Below are positions 1 to 13,900 of a stretch of 64,000 nucleotides of DNA, piece after piece. The translations under genes were made by a program, and so were the position numbers. The notes beneath the pieces were generated by a model. It ran no database searches. It saw nothing but the letters and a program-made list of their open reading frames with translations, and was not told the DNA's origin. Source of the stretch: Serripes groenlandicus (lineage: Eukaryota > Mollusca > Bivalvia > Cardiida > Cardiidae). The stretch lies in contig JASEVX010000017.1 of NCBI GenBank assembly GCA_031761405.1, forward strand, positions 6,807,668-6,871,667, in the 5' to 3' direction. Numbering within the stretch: position 1 is the stretch's first letter; the number at the start of each line of letters is the position of its first letter.

Positions 1-39
1 CTGTGTTTTCTGTTTGCTTGTCTATCATTAATTATTATG

Positions 40-828
40 TCTCCCCCATACATAGGGGTGACATATTGTTTTTGCCCGTTCCGTCCTTCCGTCTGTCACA
101 CTTGTTTCCGCTCAATAACTGAAGAACGCTTGGGCGTAGGAACTTCATACTTGGTATGCAGGTTAGTCATGACCAGTAGCTGACCCCTATTAATTTTGAT
201 GTCAGAAGGTAAAAGGTCAAGGTCACAGTGACCTTGTTAGGTAAATTTCGTATGCAGGTTGGCCATGCCCAGTAGAAGACCCCTATTGATTTTGAGGGCA
301 GTACGTCTAATGTCAAGGTCACAGTGACCTTGAGCTGAAAGGTCAGTGACAATGAGCTGAAAAATTGTTTTTGCTTAATGGCTTTGGCCATGGAAGTTAA
401 TACTTGGTTTGCAGGTTGGTCACCAGCAGCAGATGACTCCTATTGATTTTGAGGTCACTAGGTCCAAGATCAAGGTCATGGTAACCTTCAGCTGAAAAAT
501 GGTTTCCGCTCAATAACTTAAGAATGATTATGTCAAGGAACTTCATACTTGGTTTCGCACGTTGGTCCTAATTAGTAGATGACCCCTATTGATTTTGTTT
601 GATTTTGAGATCACAAGCTCAAAGGTCAAGGTCACGGTAACCTTCAGCTGAAAAATCGTTTTTACTCAATAACTCAAGAACGCTTATGCCCTGGAACTTC
701 ATACTTGGTGTGCAAGTTGGTCCTAACCTGTAGATGACCCCTATTGATTTTGACTCCATCATTTCTTTTCCTCCACTACGACCACACAAATGGGGAGACA
801 AGCGCTTTTTCAAAAAAGCAATCTCTAG
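40..828 (+). mobile_element. Helitron-like element with ~150-bp tandem repeats and perfect ERE palindromes
   Basis: 5' end TCTCCCCCATACATAGGGG forms a hairpin, then a (TTCC/GTCT) simple repeat, then about four diverged units containing AACTTCATACTTGG and ACCCCTATTGATTTTG. 3' end has a hairpin GCTTTTTCAAAAAAGC followed by CTAG|T, like canonical Helitrons. Contains AAGGTCACAGTGACCTT at 219-235 and 315-331. Left tip position is approximate. Confidence 0.65.
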
Positions 829-1205
829 TTTGTAATATTCTTTCTGTTTGAAGGATCCATTTCAACTTTTCAACACTGCTACAGATTGAAAATGGAACAA
901 TACAAAGAACATGACTGCATCATGCCTTTTTCTAGCTCCACTTTGTTGATTTTCAGCTCAACTGTTTCGAGAATATGAGAGCTATTGTACTCATCACACA
1001 TTGGTTAAGGTTTTGCATTCAAGTACATATATTTCACTATAGCTCAGTTACTAAATGTATTGCATAGAAAATGTCTACAATGTTTCCCAACAATCACACC
1101 TATGTAAACAAATCAATTTAGATATCTCCATCCTACATAAAATGCAAATTATGGCCTTTTCTTTTACTTAGAAATTCTGGTTAAATTTTGTTTGTACAAA
1201 TACAT

Positions 1206-1432
1206 TAATCTTTTCCCTAATACGACATTTCTGCAGCAGACGAGTTTGAACATATTTTGTCAAAAAATAGAAAATCTCTATAATTGAATGGATAACCTAT
1301 GACTAAAAGTGGAAAAACATTGTGGCAAAAGGAGAAATTGCTTTTTGAGCAATTTCTTCTTTTGTCACTATGTTTTCAAAAAGCCGTCTGCTGCAGAGGC
1401 GTCAGAAAGGGTCTATATGAGGGAAAGGGTTT
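1206..1432 (-). repeat. TTAA MITE, type A
   Basis: CCC-rich TIR, central hairpin and the type-A segment ATTGAATGGATAACCTATGA; ends GGGAAAGGGTTTA. Confidence 0.8.
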
Positions 1433-1659
1433 AGAGCCCATATCTTGCTAGCTACTTAATGCATTGGGTTGACACTTTATACAATTCATTCCAACCATGA
1501 CACCGATGCATCTATGTTCGAGTCCATATCTCAATAACTAATAAGCAGTGGAATAGTCAAGCTCGCTGTCGTACGGACAGCTCTTGTTATTGTAAGGTCT
1601 CTTGATCACTTATTGTTTTGCCTGCCATGACAGGGAAACACTGAACAAAGTTGAAAAAA

Positions 1660-1747
1660 ATGTAGCAGATAGAGATATTGCTCATTTTTGTCACAAAGTC
1701 ATCTGCTGCAGAGGCGTCCGAAAGCGTCTGTATGTGGGAAAGGGCTA
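1660..1747 (-). repeat. TTAA MITE, partial
   Basis: Only the right half (GTCATCTGCTGCAGAGGCG ... GGGAAAGGGCTAA). About 93 nt upstream of FANCA window exon 1. Confidence 0.65.
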
Positions 1748-1840
1748 AATATATTGGGTTTATTGTCAAATAAAAGTTATATTACAGGACAAGGATGTTT
1801 TTACTCATCGTGATGTAGGTGTCTGTTTGTTGTTTTTCAG

Positions 1841-1982
1841 ATACTCTTAGTGCTTGATGTTCCTGAGATCATGAGTTTTGTACTGCAAATACTAGAACAA
1901 CATGAAGTCAACTGGCAACTTTTCCTGTCCTTTATATCTGTTGAAACTGTGTTTATACAGGAATCACAAATTCATCTATTAG
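1841..1982 (+). CDS. FANCA: FANCA-like window exon 1
   Basis: Starts after a T-rich tract ending in CAG and ends before GTGGGT. Reads ...[20 protein letters not shown]... in phase 0 and leaves one base (phase 1). Weakest individual match to vertebrate FANCA, but the leftover G combines with the first two bases of the next exon to give Asp, and the frame then runs on. Whether another exon lies just upstream of the window is unknown. Confidence 0.75.
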
Positions 1983-4900
1983 GTGGGTTTGAAGTATTTC
2001 ATATGATTGCACTATTATATCTTCATATTGTTTGTCAATTATCAGAACTTGAAAAAGAGGATGGCAGTTTTGTAATTGACATTAGTGATTTAGAAAGATA
2101 AATAAGGAATTAACCCTTTCCCACATACAATAAAATCTGCAGCAAATGACTTATTTTTTGAAAACAAAATGGAAAATCTCTAAAAATGAATGGATAACCA
2201 ATGACGTAAAGTGGAAAACATTGTGGCAAAAGGAGAAATTGCTCATCATGAGCAATTTCTTCTTTTTCCGCAATGTTTTCAAAATTCGTCTGCTTCAGAG
2301 GCGTCAGAAAGCGTCTGAATGAGGGAAAGGCTTCTATGTTTGGCATGTGTATTGTTTGTGACAAGACCCTTTCTAATAATATCAAAATGTTTTAACTTAA
2401 GAATACCTTTCACTGACATTTAAATTCTTTCCCACAAACAGATGCTTTCTGATGCCTCGGCAACAGTTGTCTTTTTAAAATATTTTTCGAGAGGGAAAAA
2501 TTGGTCATAAATCTTAACCCTTTCCCTCATAAAGACGCTTTCTGATGCCTCTGCAGCAGACGGCTATTTGAAAACATAGTGGCAAAAGAAGAAATTGCAC
2601 AAAACGTGCAATTTCTCCTTTTGCCACAATGTTTTCCACTTTTAGTCATAGGTTATCCATTCAATTACAGAGATTTTCTATTTTTTAGCTCGCCTGAGCT
2701 TTGCTCAAGGTGAGTTATTGTGATTGCCTTTTGTCCAGCGTCCGCCGTCCGTCAACTTTTTCTCCTTAGTAGCCTGTGGGTCAATTGGGATGAAACTTCA
2801 CAGAAAGCATCCTCTCAATGACCTCACCAGATTTCCTTCAAATTTTAGGGATCCACACAGAATTCTGGTTTCCATGGCAACGAAATGAAAAAAACTTCAA
2901 AATTCTTCTTATCCCAAACTGGTTGGCAGATTTTGTAGAAATGTTCCTTGGATGACCTTCTATCAGATTCCTTCAAGACATGTTGATTGGTTGAAAAACA
3001 TGGCCGCCAGGGGGGCGGGGCTATTTTGCCTTATATGGCTATAGTGAAAACTTAAAAAATCATCTCCTCCGAAAGTGTCAGGCCGATTTTCAAATAATTT
3101 TGTAGAAATGTTCCTTAAGTGACCCACTATCAGATTCCTTCAAGCCATGTTGATTGGTTGAAAAACATGGCCCCAGTGGGCAGGGCTATTTTGCCCTATA
3201 TGGCTATATTGAACACTTAAAAACTCTTCTTCTTTCAAACTGGTTGGCAGATTTTCAAATAATTTTGTAGAAATGTTCCTTGGATGACCCTCTATCAGAT
3301 TCCTTCAAGCCATGTTGATTGGTTAAAAAACATGGCCGCTAGGGGGGCGGGGCTATTTTGCCTTATATGGCATAGTGAAAACTTAAAAAATCCTCTTCTC
3401 CGAAAGTGTCCGGCCGATTTCCAAATAATTTTGTAGAAATGTTCCTTAAGTGACCCACTTTCAAATTCAATTAAGCCATGTTGATTGGTTGAAAAACATG
3501 GCTGCCAGTGGGCAGGGCTATTTTGCATTATATGGCTATAGTGAAAACTTAAAAAATCTTTTCCTCCAAAAGTGTCAGGCCAATTTTCAAATAATTTTGT
3601 AGAAATGTTCCTAGGCTGACCCTCTTTCAGATTCCTTCAAGCCAAGTTGATTGGTCGGAAACTATGGCCGCCAGGGGGCTGGGCTTTTATAGCTAAAGTA
3701 AAAAAAAAGTGGAAAAATAAAATCAGGTGAGCGATCCAAGGCCATCATGGCCCTCTTGTTGACAAAATATGTTCAAAGTCATCTGCTGCAGAATTGTCAT
3801 ATGAGGGAAAGGGTTAAGCTCTTCCAATGACTTTGAACATTAGATGCTTCTTACAATAATACTGGTTTGACAATAAAATATATATATATTTTTCTGGAAT
3901 TTTCTGCCACACCAACCATGTTTGCCCAAATGTAGATCTATAAATACTTATATTACAGATTTTACAGACAATTTGTTACAAGAAGGATTAGAGGATTGTG
4001 ATATGGAGACAACTATTACTGCCATGTTGATTACCAGGCAGGCCTGTTTTCAAGGTCCCCATGTATTTATGTCATACGCCGACTGGTTCCAAGTGAGTTT
4101 CTCCCACATGGAGATTCATTTTAATGCCCCTGCAGCAGACTACTTTTGAAAAGATTACGTAAAAGGAAAATTTGCTCAATAATTATACAGTTTAACTTGT
4201 GTTAAGCAGACACTTGAAGATTAACCAAAACAACTTTTTGTTCTATATTTGACTCGTATTAAGAAGCCACCTGTGGGCAGCAGTCAATATATTTGACCAT
4301 CCATTGGGTTGCTGCTTAAGACAAGTTTGACTACTTTCATTCATACATATTATCAACTTTTTTTGCCTACATGTTTTCAAAGTCGTCTTCTGAAGATTTG
4401 TTTAATGTGGGAAAGGGTTAACTTTTTACATGATAGAAGTTTTAATATAAGTCATCTTTTGTTGAAATAATCTGAGGACAGAAATGGATCAAGTGGGTTA
4501 TTGAAAGCATAACTTTTTGCTTCAAAGTTCATAACATTTTTCCCACAATGTTTTGAGCCGTCTGCTGCTGGGGTATAACATTTATCTCTAACAGATTAGC
4601 CAAATTATAATACATGTGTGATTAGTAATGGTAATTTCCAGAGCTGTAGATACGGGGCATTTTTCAAATTCTAAAATCCTTGTTTGGCATTTCAACCCTC
4701 TTTTGAGTACCCTCAACATTGGATTTGTTGAGTAATAAGAAAAATATTGTGGGGAAAAGAGCAGTTCACTCCCACTTATCTAGTCTTCTGAATTTCTCTT
4801 CTCTGGTTTGAATACTCTGGCTCATTTCTGTTGAACCATTCACCTTATATAATGTATTAAATTGCCAGTTTCAACCCTTTTCAACATACATACCTTTTCT

Positions 4901-7900
4901 GACGTCTCTGCAGCAGACGACTTTTCAAATGATTATGACAAAAGGGGAAATTTCTCAAAACAAGCAATTTCTCCCTTTGTCACACCGCTTTCAACTTTAT
5001 TCAATAATAATACTTTTATTCAAAGATCTGTTTTGTTTAGATATTTTCAAAGTCATCTTCTACATATGTGTTGTATGTGGGAAAAGGTTAGAAGCATCTG
5101 AGGAATAAAATGTAGCCTATTGAAATTTTCATATTTTGACATATTGTTGAAGAAATAATGGAAATTGAGCATATTTTAGATATAACATCTATTCCCACAA
5201 TGTTTTCAATATGTATCTGCTGCATAGCCATCTGGTTTCATCTGTATCCAGGAAAGTTATCAGTTGACATACATAATTTACTATTTAGGAATGGCTTTTT
5301 GTGTCTTTCAGAGAACTTTTTCAGACAGTTCAAGGTCGTTTGCAAATTCCAGGAAGAGTTTCACATTTGTAATGAAGTTACTAACAGATCTGGCCCCATA
5401 TGAGTCAGCACAACATATCAAGGTATGTGGTAAGAGAGCTATAAAACACATAGCACAACATATCAAGGTATGTGGTTAGAGATCAAGAAAACACCGAACA
5501 ACATATAAAGGTATGTGGATAGAGAGTCAGAAAACACAGAACAACATATAAAGGTATGTGGTTAGAAAGCAAGAAAACACATAGAACAACATATAAAGGG
5601 AGCCAGAAAACACATATCACACACACATCAAGGTATGTGGTTAGAGAGCAAGAAAACACATAGAACAACATATAAAGGGAGCCAGAAAACACATATCACA
5701 CACACACATCAAGGTATGTGGTTAGAGAGCAAGAAAACACATAGAACAACATATAAAGGGAGCCAGAAAACACAAAGCACAACACATCAAGGTATGTGGT
5801 TAGAGAGCCAGAAAACACATACACAACAAAATGTAAGAAACTCAAATCAAACTAGAAACATAGTTTTGAGACAAAATAGTAAACTTACTGAAAAAATAGA
5901 TATGTGCGAAAGCTTCTGTTCTAATACAAAAAAAAGACTGTCTGCTTTGTTCAAAGGGCACATACCGGTATTAAAGACAAGGGCTTTAAAAAGGGAGCAA
6001 TATACACTTTTGTTTATTGTTCACTATCAGGGCTGTACAAATCCCATAGCCCGACGTCCGGGACAAGTCATAAATCGCATCGGGCAAGTCGCTAATTGCA
6101 ACATCTCAGTCCCGGACAAGTGGCATTTTCCAAAAATCCACGTCCCATTATATCAACCCATTTACGTAACAGTGAATGTAAATTCCTGTGTCTGGTAGCC
6201 CGGCTTAATTACTAACACACATGTCTGTCGTGTATAAATTTGACTGTATGTTACATGCGAAAAACCACTCGCGCGTGACCATAACAAATCAATAACAGTA
6301 GGCGGAGTTACCCACCTGTCAGATCGAATGATTTCAGCCAACCGAATCGCGTCAGTAATAGTCAATTAACGTGATATATATGTATCCAATAAGGCTGTCC
6401 AATCATAAGTGACAATTGTTCCTTGGGGCTGTGTTATTTCATGAAAGCTAGGGAATTACCTATAGATCGGTCTCATTAAAATATTCCCTTAAATGTATTT
6501 TGATCCATATTTCTCAAAGTAGGGAACCATGATTAACATTGCGCAATCATCAAAATAGCGGCTATGTTACGAATAATACCGCAACACCAATCTGACTAAA
6601 GTACACGATATGACTAAATGTAAATGCGTAGCGTTAATAGGAGATGATTTTAATGAGATTGACCGCAACACATGAAACAAATTTAACGTTTTGTTGTCTT
6701 TCATTTTTTTTGACAATATTTTTTGATTTAATAACTACATTGAACCTGATAAATTTGACTTTTGGTTAATAAAATTGAATTTATTTATATGTCTTTCTTT
6801 GAAAAACTGACCCTCGTATCGAACACTGCCCTGTTTCGGTGAGGGACCTAAATCGTTGACCTTTTTATTTTCACTACAGGTCTTTTGCAATAATGTTATT
6901 TGAATTGGTCACTACCCTTAAATCATGTACATTGTGTGCTCTTAAATGTTATCTTTATACAGAACTATAAAAAAAACAACACTAAAAAACAATTAAAACA
7001 CTCAAGAAACCCCGATCCGGGCTACCACACAATTCTTAAATTTGTCGCATGTTAAACTTTGTGTGCAGAAAAGTGGGACAAGTGAGAATCTTAGCAGGAC
7101 AAGTGGCATTCTGAAAGTCACTTGTCCTGGACAAGTGGCTGATTATTTTTTTTGTACAGCCCTGACTATACAATTATTTTTTTTTTAAACTATTTTTGAA
7201 TGATCAAATAATGAACTATGCTGTCCTTACAATAATTTGTTTGATTATCTGATCCCTAAATACAGATATCTTTTAAAGTTTTGTAGGAAGAGAGAAATTG
7301 CGGAATGCAAGAAATTATTCCACCACATTTGCCATAATAACTTTCTTCTTTTTAACCCTTTTGTAAATACAGCAAATCTGCAGCAGACTAATTTTAAAAA
7401 ACTCTGGACAAAAAACATGGACAATTTATCTGGAGGAAAGTTTGATTATTGAATAAAGTTAAAAACATAAAGAGCAATACATCCTTTAGCCACCCTGATT
7501 TCAAAAGTTGTCTGCTGTAGATCCATCAAATTGTGTCTGCATGTTGGAAATGGATAACTCTGCCGAAAGCATATGTAGCCAAGGTATGTGTATTAGAGGA
7601 CGCTTGTACTGCAGAGCTAGCTTTTATAGCGACGTAGTAGAGCGTTTGTCTTCGGATCAAAAGGTCCAAGGTTCGAGCCCTGGTCAGATCGGATCTTTTA
7701 GGACATTTTTTAAATATTCCACATGTCAACTACTTTTACACATGCATTTTCGAAGCAAATGATTCTGTAAATAGCTTATCAGGGAAAGAATGAGCATTGC
7801 TAACTTTCTAAAACCCTGCTAAGTCTGTAATGATGGTTCCCAGCATTTCTGATGCTATTCCTGTGGGCATAAACAATTAGTGCTTTGGTTCTTATAAAAG

Positions 7901-10900
7901 TGTGATTTTTCAGGTTCATATTTTAAGACCTCCGTTTGTTCCTGGTAAATGTCGCCAAGTTCTCACCGACTACATAATGCTAGCTAAAACAAGACTTCAG
8001 GATTTGCAGGTATTTAACCCTTTCCCTCATATACAGAAATTACCTTGTAAATTTGTCTGTCTGTCCATATTCCTTGGATATACATCAGACAACTTCGAAA
8101 TTACCAAGTTCAAAATATAGAAAATGTCTATAAATGATAGTACGATTAATGAATAGAATTGAAATCATTGTGGCAAATGGAGCTATCTGTATGAGCAATT
8201 TCTCCTTTTGGCACAATGACTTCAAAGGCTTTCTACTGCAGGGGTGTCAGAAATGGTCTACATGTGGGAAAGCGTTTAAAGACTTGAAGGATATTAATGT
8301 AACTTTACACAGTTAAAGAACAATGCCTGAGGATGTGCATGAAGGGAGACAATCCTGGTCCTAATTATTGAAGGCGAGAACATTGATAATAATAGTTACT
8401 TTTATATTGCAATATGTGGTTAATGCCTTGTAAGTGCATCTCCTCCTAAACTGATAAATGGATTTTAATGAAACTTTACAAAGTTGTGTTCTATAATATT
8501 TTGTTTTTTTCTTTTGCATTAATGGTCAAACTAGGGGACTGATAGAAATATAATTATGTGTAATTGTTGTCAATTGAATTTTATCTGTTTGTTCATCTTG
8601 CCTCAATATGTGCTTAACCTTTGCATTTAGATCCATATCTCAGATATTTCTTGTACAGGTCAATGGAATTTCCCATCTGATTTTACCTTGACGACTTTGA
8701 TTGATTGATCATTATGGGGCTTTTACTTTAGATTGATGCAAGCATAACTTGAGTCAAAGTTTGACTCTGGTTTAGTTTTGGCTTTAGGTTCATATCCCAA
8801 ATGAAATGAAATGTGCTTTCCTCCTGATGGGTATGATAGAGAATAATGGAATCATTGTTTTTTTCTGGTCCAATCCAGGAACCTCTTGATGCACAGAATA
8901 ATGGTGAAAGCAAAGAACAAAATAGCGTAAGTTTTGGGATATTTCTACAGTCATATCTACATATTCTTTTAGTTCTCTCATGTTTACAGTCAATTTTATA
9001 AACATAACATTCCTACTTTAACCCTTCCCCTCATACGACAATTCTGCAGCAGACGACTTTGAACGTATTTTGTCAAAACATAAAAAATCTCCATAATTGA
9101 ATGGATAACCTATGACTAAAAGTGGAAAACATTGTGGCAAAAGGAGAAATTGCACGTTTTTGTGCAATTTCTTCTTTTGTCACTATGTTTTCAAAAAGCT
9201 GTCTGCTGCAGAGGCTTCCAAAAGCGTCTATATGAGGGAAAGGGTTAAGACATATACGGTGTAACCTGTGTTTAAAGACCACCCTTGGGAAGACAACAAT
9301 CGGGTATTATGTTCACAGGTGGTCTTTATTTGCAGAAAATATGTAATTGGGAGATTAAAAGAGTGGTTGTTAAAGACAGGGTGGTCTCATGTACATGTTC
9401 GACTGTAGTGCCTTTTAGTATTTCTGTTCACTGTTATTTGTTAAAGCAACTAAAATATTTTATTGTAGCATTATTTGTCATATTTCACTCATTCAAAATC
9501 TTTTTTTATTTTCAACAATTCCCAAGTCATACTTAGTCTATTTCATTCATTTAATATCTCAAGATAGTGATAATGCGTTTTTTTGATTTATGGTATATTT
9601 TTATATATCTTTTTTCCACATCGACAAATCAGCAGCTGAAAACTTTGAAACATCTAGGCAAAATTATGGAAAATCTAATTATTGAACAGAAATTGAAATG
9701 AATCCTGAATCCTGTATAATGTTTCAGACATCAGATTTATTTGCTGGAGAAGTCAGCAGTGCTGTTGAAGCCTTTCACACATCAGGAAAGATTCCGACAT
9801 CGATCCTAGAAGCCAGTATTTTCAGAAAACCGTACTACATTGGTCAATTTTTGCCCGTTCTACTCAAACCAAGACCTGTAAGTTTCTACTTGATCTATTT
9901 TACATAATCATTACACATAAGGCAGAGGTCAGAGTATTTCACATCACGAAATACTTATTTGACTCTCAAATCTTGTGGGTACTCAAAAGAATTGTCTAGG
10001 TGAGACAATTCTTTTGAGTATCAACAACATATGGCTAAGTTAAGTCATACAAGAGATATTGATTGGAAAAGACGAGTTGACTCCTCCTTGTCTAGTCCTT
10101 TGTACGTATCACTTGACCATTGCCTGCCCTTCCATCCGTCTGTCTGTCAGTGACACTTTCTATTACTGACATATTGGCAGGGGACTCATGTATTTTGATT
10201 ATTTAGTGAATTATAGCAGCTTCTAATATCATTCTGACCTTCATACCACGATTGCAATAAAGTTAGCCTTTTTGTCTCGCCCACGATAGTGGAGTGAGAC
10301 ATAGCAGTCACTTTTCCGGCGACGACGACGGCGGCCGCTTTTACAAATAGCTATATCTCGGCAACCCCTGCTTGAATTTTTCTGAAACTTTGTCAGATGT
10401 ATTGTTTGGTCATGGGACATCTGTCAACGTCAAATTTTTTAGGGTCAAGGTCATAATTGTACAGAACTTGACCTTTGTTAGGTAACTTAACCTCAAAACT
10501 TAACTTTTCTTATATCTCAGCAACCTCTGCTTGAATTTTTCTGAAACTTTGTCAGATGTATTGTTTGGTCATGGGACATCTGTCAACGTCAAAATGTTTA
10601 GGGTCAAGATCATAATTGTGCAGAACTTGACCTTTGTTAGGTAACTTAACCTCAAAACTTAACCTTTTATATATCTCAGCAACCTCTGCTTGAATTTTTC
10701 TGAAACTTTGTCAGATGTATTGTTTGGTCATGGGACATCTGTCAACGTCAAAAGTTTCAGGGTCAAGGTCATAATTGTGCAGAACTTGACCTTTGTTAGG
10801 TAACTTAACCTCAAAACTTAACCTTTCTTATATCTCAGCAACCTCTGCTTGAATTTTTCTGAAACTTTGTCAGATGTATTGTTTGGTCATGGGACATCTG

Positions 10901-13900
10901 TCAACATCAAAATTTTTAGGGTCAAGGTCATAATAGTGCAGCACTTGACCTTTGTTAGGTAACTTAACCTCAAAACTTAACCTTTCTTATATCTCAGCAA
11001 CCTCTGCTTGAATTTTTCTGAAACTTTGTCAGATGTATTGTTTGGTCATGGGACATCTGTCAACGTCAACATTTTCAGGGTCAAGGTCATAATTGTGCAG
11101 AACTTGACCTTTGTTAGGTAACTTAACCTCAAAACTTATACCTTTCTTATATCTCAGCAACCCCTGCTTGAAATTTTCTGAAACATTGTCAGATGTATTG
11201 TTTGGTCATGATTCATCTGTCAACGTCATAATTTTCAGAGTCAAGGTCATAATTGTGCAGAACTTGACCCTTTCTTATATCTCAGCAACCCCTAATGGAA
11301 TTTTTCTGAAACTTTGTCAGATGTATTGTTTGGTCATGGGACATTTGTCAACATCAACATTTTCAGGGTCAAGGTCATAATTGTGCAGAACTTGACCTTT
11401 GTTAGGTAACTTAACCTCAAAACTTAACCTTTCTTATATCTCAGCAACCCCTGCTTGAATTTTTCTGAAACTTTGTCAGATGTATTGTTTGGTCATGGGA
11501 CATCTGTCAACGTCATCATTTTCAGGGTCAAGGTCATAATTGTGCAGAACTTGACCCTTTCTTATATCTCAACAATCCCTGCTTTTCAGTACAATAATAT
11601 TTTCCCATGACTTATTTTAAAATTACTATGTTGTTATTTTATGTGTAAAAACTTACTATCATAATTATAGTGATTGCAATTATTTACAATTTAATGTAGT
11701 ATTATTGATCACTCTTTACTTCATGTGTGAATAAATATATTAAGATATATACACATGTAGTGAGTTTATTATTTATCATGACATGTTGATAACAATGCAT
11801 TGACAGACACTTACTTTTTCACATTTTATCAACTTTACTTTCTCTTTGCATAGTGATACCATTTAATATCTGATTTTCTTAGAAGGGCGAGACACCCTCA
11901 GCCCGAGGTCTTGTTGCTTGATAATGATAACAACTAAAAAAGTATGAAATTCATTTTCTACAGTGAACCCTTTCCCACATATAGACACTTCCTGATGCCT
12001 CTGCAGCAGATGACTTTGAAAACACTGACAAAAGGGGAAATAATTGCTCAAAATGAGCAATTTCTCCTATTGACACAGTGTTTTCAACTTTATTCAATTA
12101 TTATACCATTATTTATAGAGATTTTTCACAATTTTGCCAAGTAGTTTTTTAAAGTCGTCTGCTGCAGATTTGCTGTATGTGGGAAAGGGTTAAAATATCC
12201 AAATGTTGGCATTGAAACTGATACATAGATGTCAGGATAAACATGCTGGTAGCACTGGTAACCTACCTATCCTGGAAAAGATTTTAACCTTTTAATGGTG
12301 TCTTGTGAAAACATTGGTTGAAATATATCGGCTGCTATATGTTTTCAATGTCTTTCTTCTATGATAATGTTTCTTTCTTGTCCATAAGTATTTACCTATA
12401 CAATAAAAAAATCACAGCAGACGACTTTGAAAATATTTAGGCAAAATATGGAAAATGAGAGAATGATTAATGCAATGATTTGAAAACATTTTTTGAAAAG
12501 GAGAAATTGCACATTTCTCTCTTTGCAACAATTTTTTCAAATTTATCTGCTGCAGAGGCATCAAAACGGATCTGCAGGTGGGGAAAAGGATTAAACAGCA
12601 CCCTTCAACTCCGATGAGGTATATTGGTTTATTCTCGATTGTCCCACATTTTGATTTTTGGGCTAAAAATCGATGTAGGACTATCGGGAAAAAATACAGG
12701 TAAGGTGTCGGCTAATCCCTGCCCGGGGCGAAGATATCACTACAGTTCGGTTCATTTAAAATTCCACTATATTGGTAACCATTTTTTATAAAACAGTATG
12801 TTACGAATTTATCAGAAAAAAGCTCTTGTTTGGTCCTCTTTTTGATATAACATAGGAATAAGGAAAATATCAAATTATTTAGAAAAACATATTTTTATTC
12901 AAATTAGGTAATTGAACTATTGTTTATAATACATACATTCAAATAACAAATAACAAATTAAACACATCATATAATCACATCGTCTGATCTGGGTTTTCAC
13001 TGTTTTCAATTTTGTTGAATATTTACTCAGTTTATAAATGGTTACATATGTAGACAATATGTTGCTCTGTCCGCATACACAATTGCGCTAATGGCATCAC
13101 GCAGGCGTTCCTTTAGGGATGCTAGTCGCGTGTCAATGTTTTTATATTTCCTTCTCTTGGTTGGTCTTTTACCTCCTGTAGCATACTGAACTACCTTGAT
13201 ACATGAAAATGATTCAACTTCCTGGATAGTTCTAAGGATGGAAAATATGTTCGGATGTGAATGCTGAACAGCTTTCTTCAACATGCTATGCCAGCCTTCT
13301 ACATTGTTTGTCGTCCTTGGACCATGGGTATTGAAGTGATTCCAAATATGTTTGTCGCTCTCAATCCAGTTCTCAGTTACATAGTCTGTGAATGTTTCAA
13401 CTGCTGCAGGAAGCTCTAAAGTAGCAATGTCAGTGAGTGCTTCGAACCACACGTCTTCAACTGAGTTGAGACTTACATCCTTCAAAAGTCTTGATTCTTT
13501 TTACCAATTCAACAGATTGTTCATTCCAATCCCGATTTCTGAGAGCTGATACCTCTTCTTTGTAAATTGTTGGAATAGGCGTTGTTTCTTTTCGACACCG
13601 TTTTCGAATCTTCTGCATCACATTGTCTGTTTCTATATGGAAATTGTCAGGCTCGTGGATATGGTTAGCGTTATGTCTGACGAGAATACCTTCTCTGGTT
13701 GTTACTCGTGATGGACAGGCACGGTTAGAACAAGTCCAGTACACCCTCTCTTCCCGTCGGCTCTTGATAACAAATTTGTGGCCATCAATAACCAGACTCA
13801 TTCCGCCGCGCTGGTTCTTCACAAAATCTAGTCTTACTTGGGCGTTAGCCATGTTTTCAGTATGATGTAAAAACAATAATGATACTTTTCCCCAAAATTT

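Noticed and set aside
5635..6198. 187-codon open frame on the + strand
   Set aside because: Mostly translation of the tandem donor array, then hAT-like element sequence; repetitive composition and no homology.
7621..7694. Functional tRNA-Arg gene
   Set aside because: Box A/B and anticodon region present but the acceptor stem does not pair.
10273..11580. Protein-coding potential in the 10-11.6 kb repeats
   Set aside because: Open frames arise from repeating units; frame is not conserved between units.
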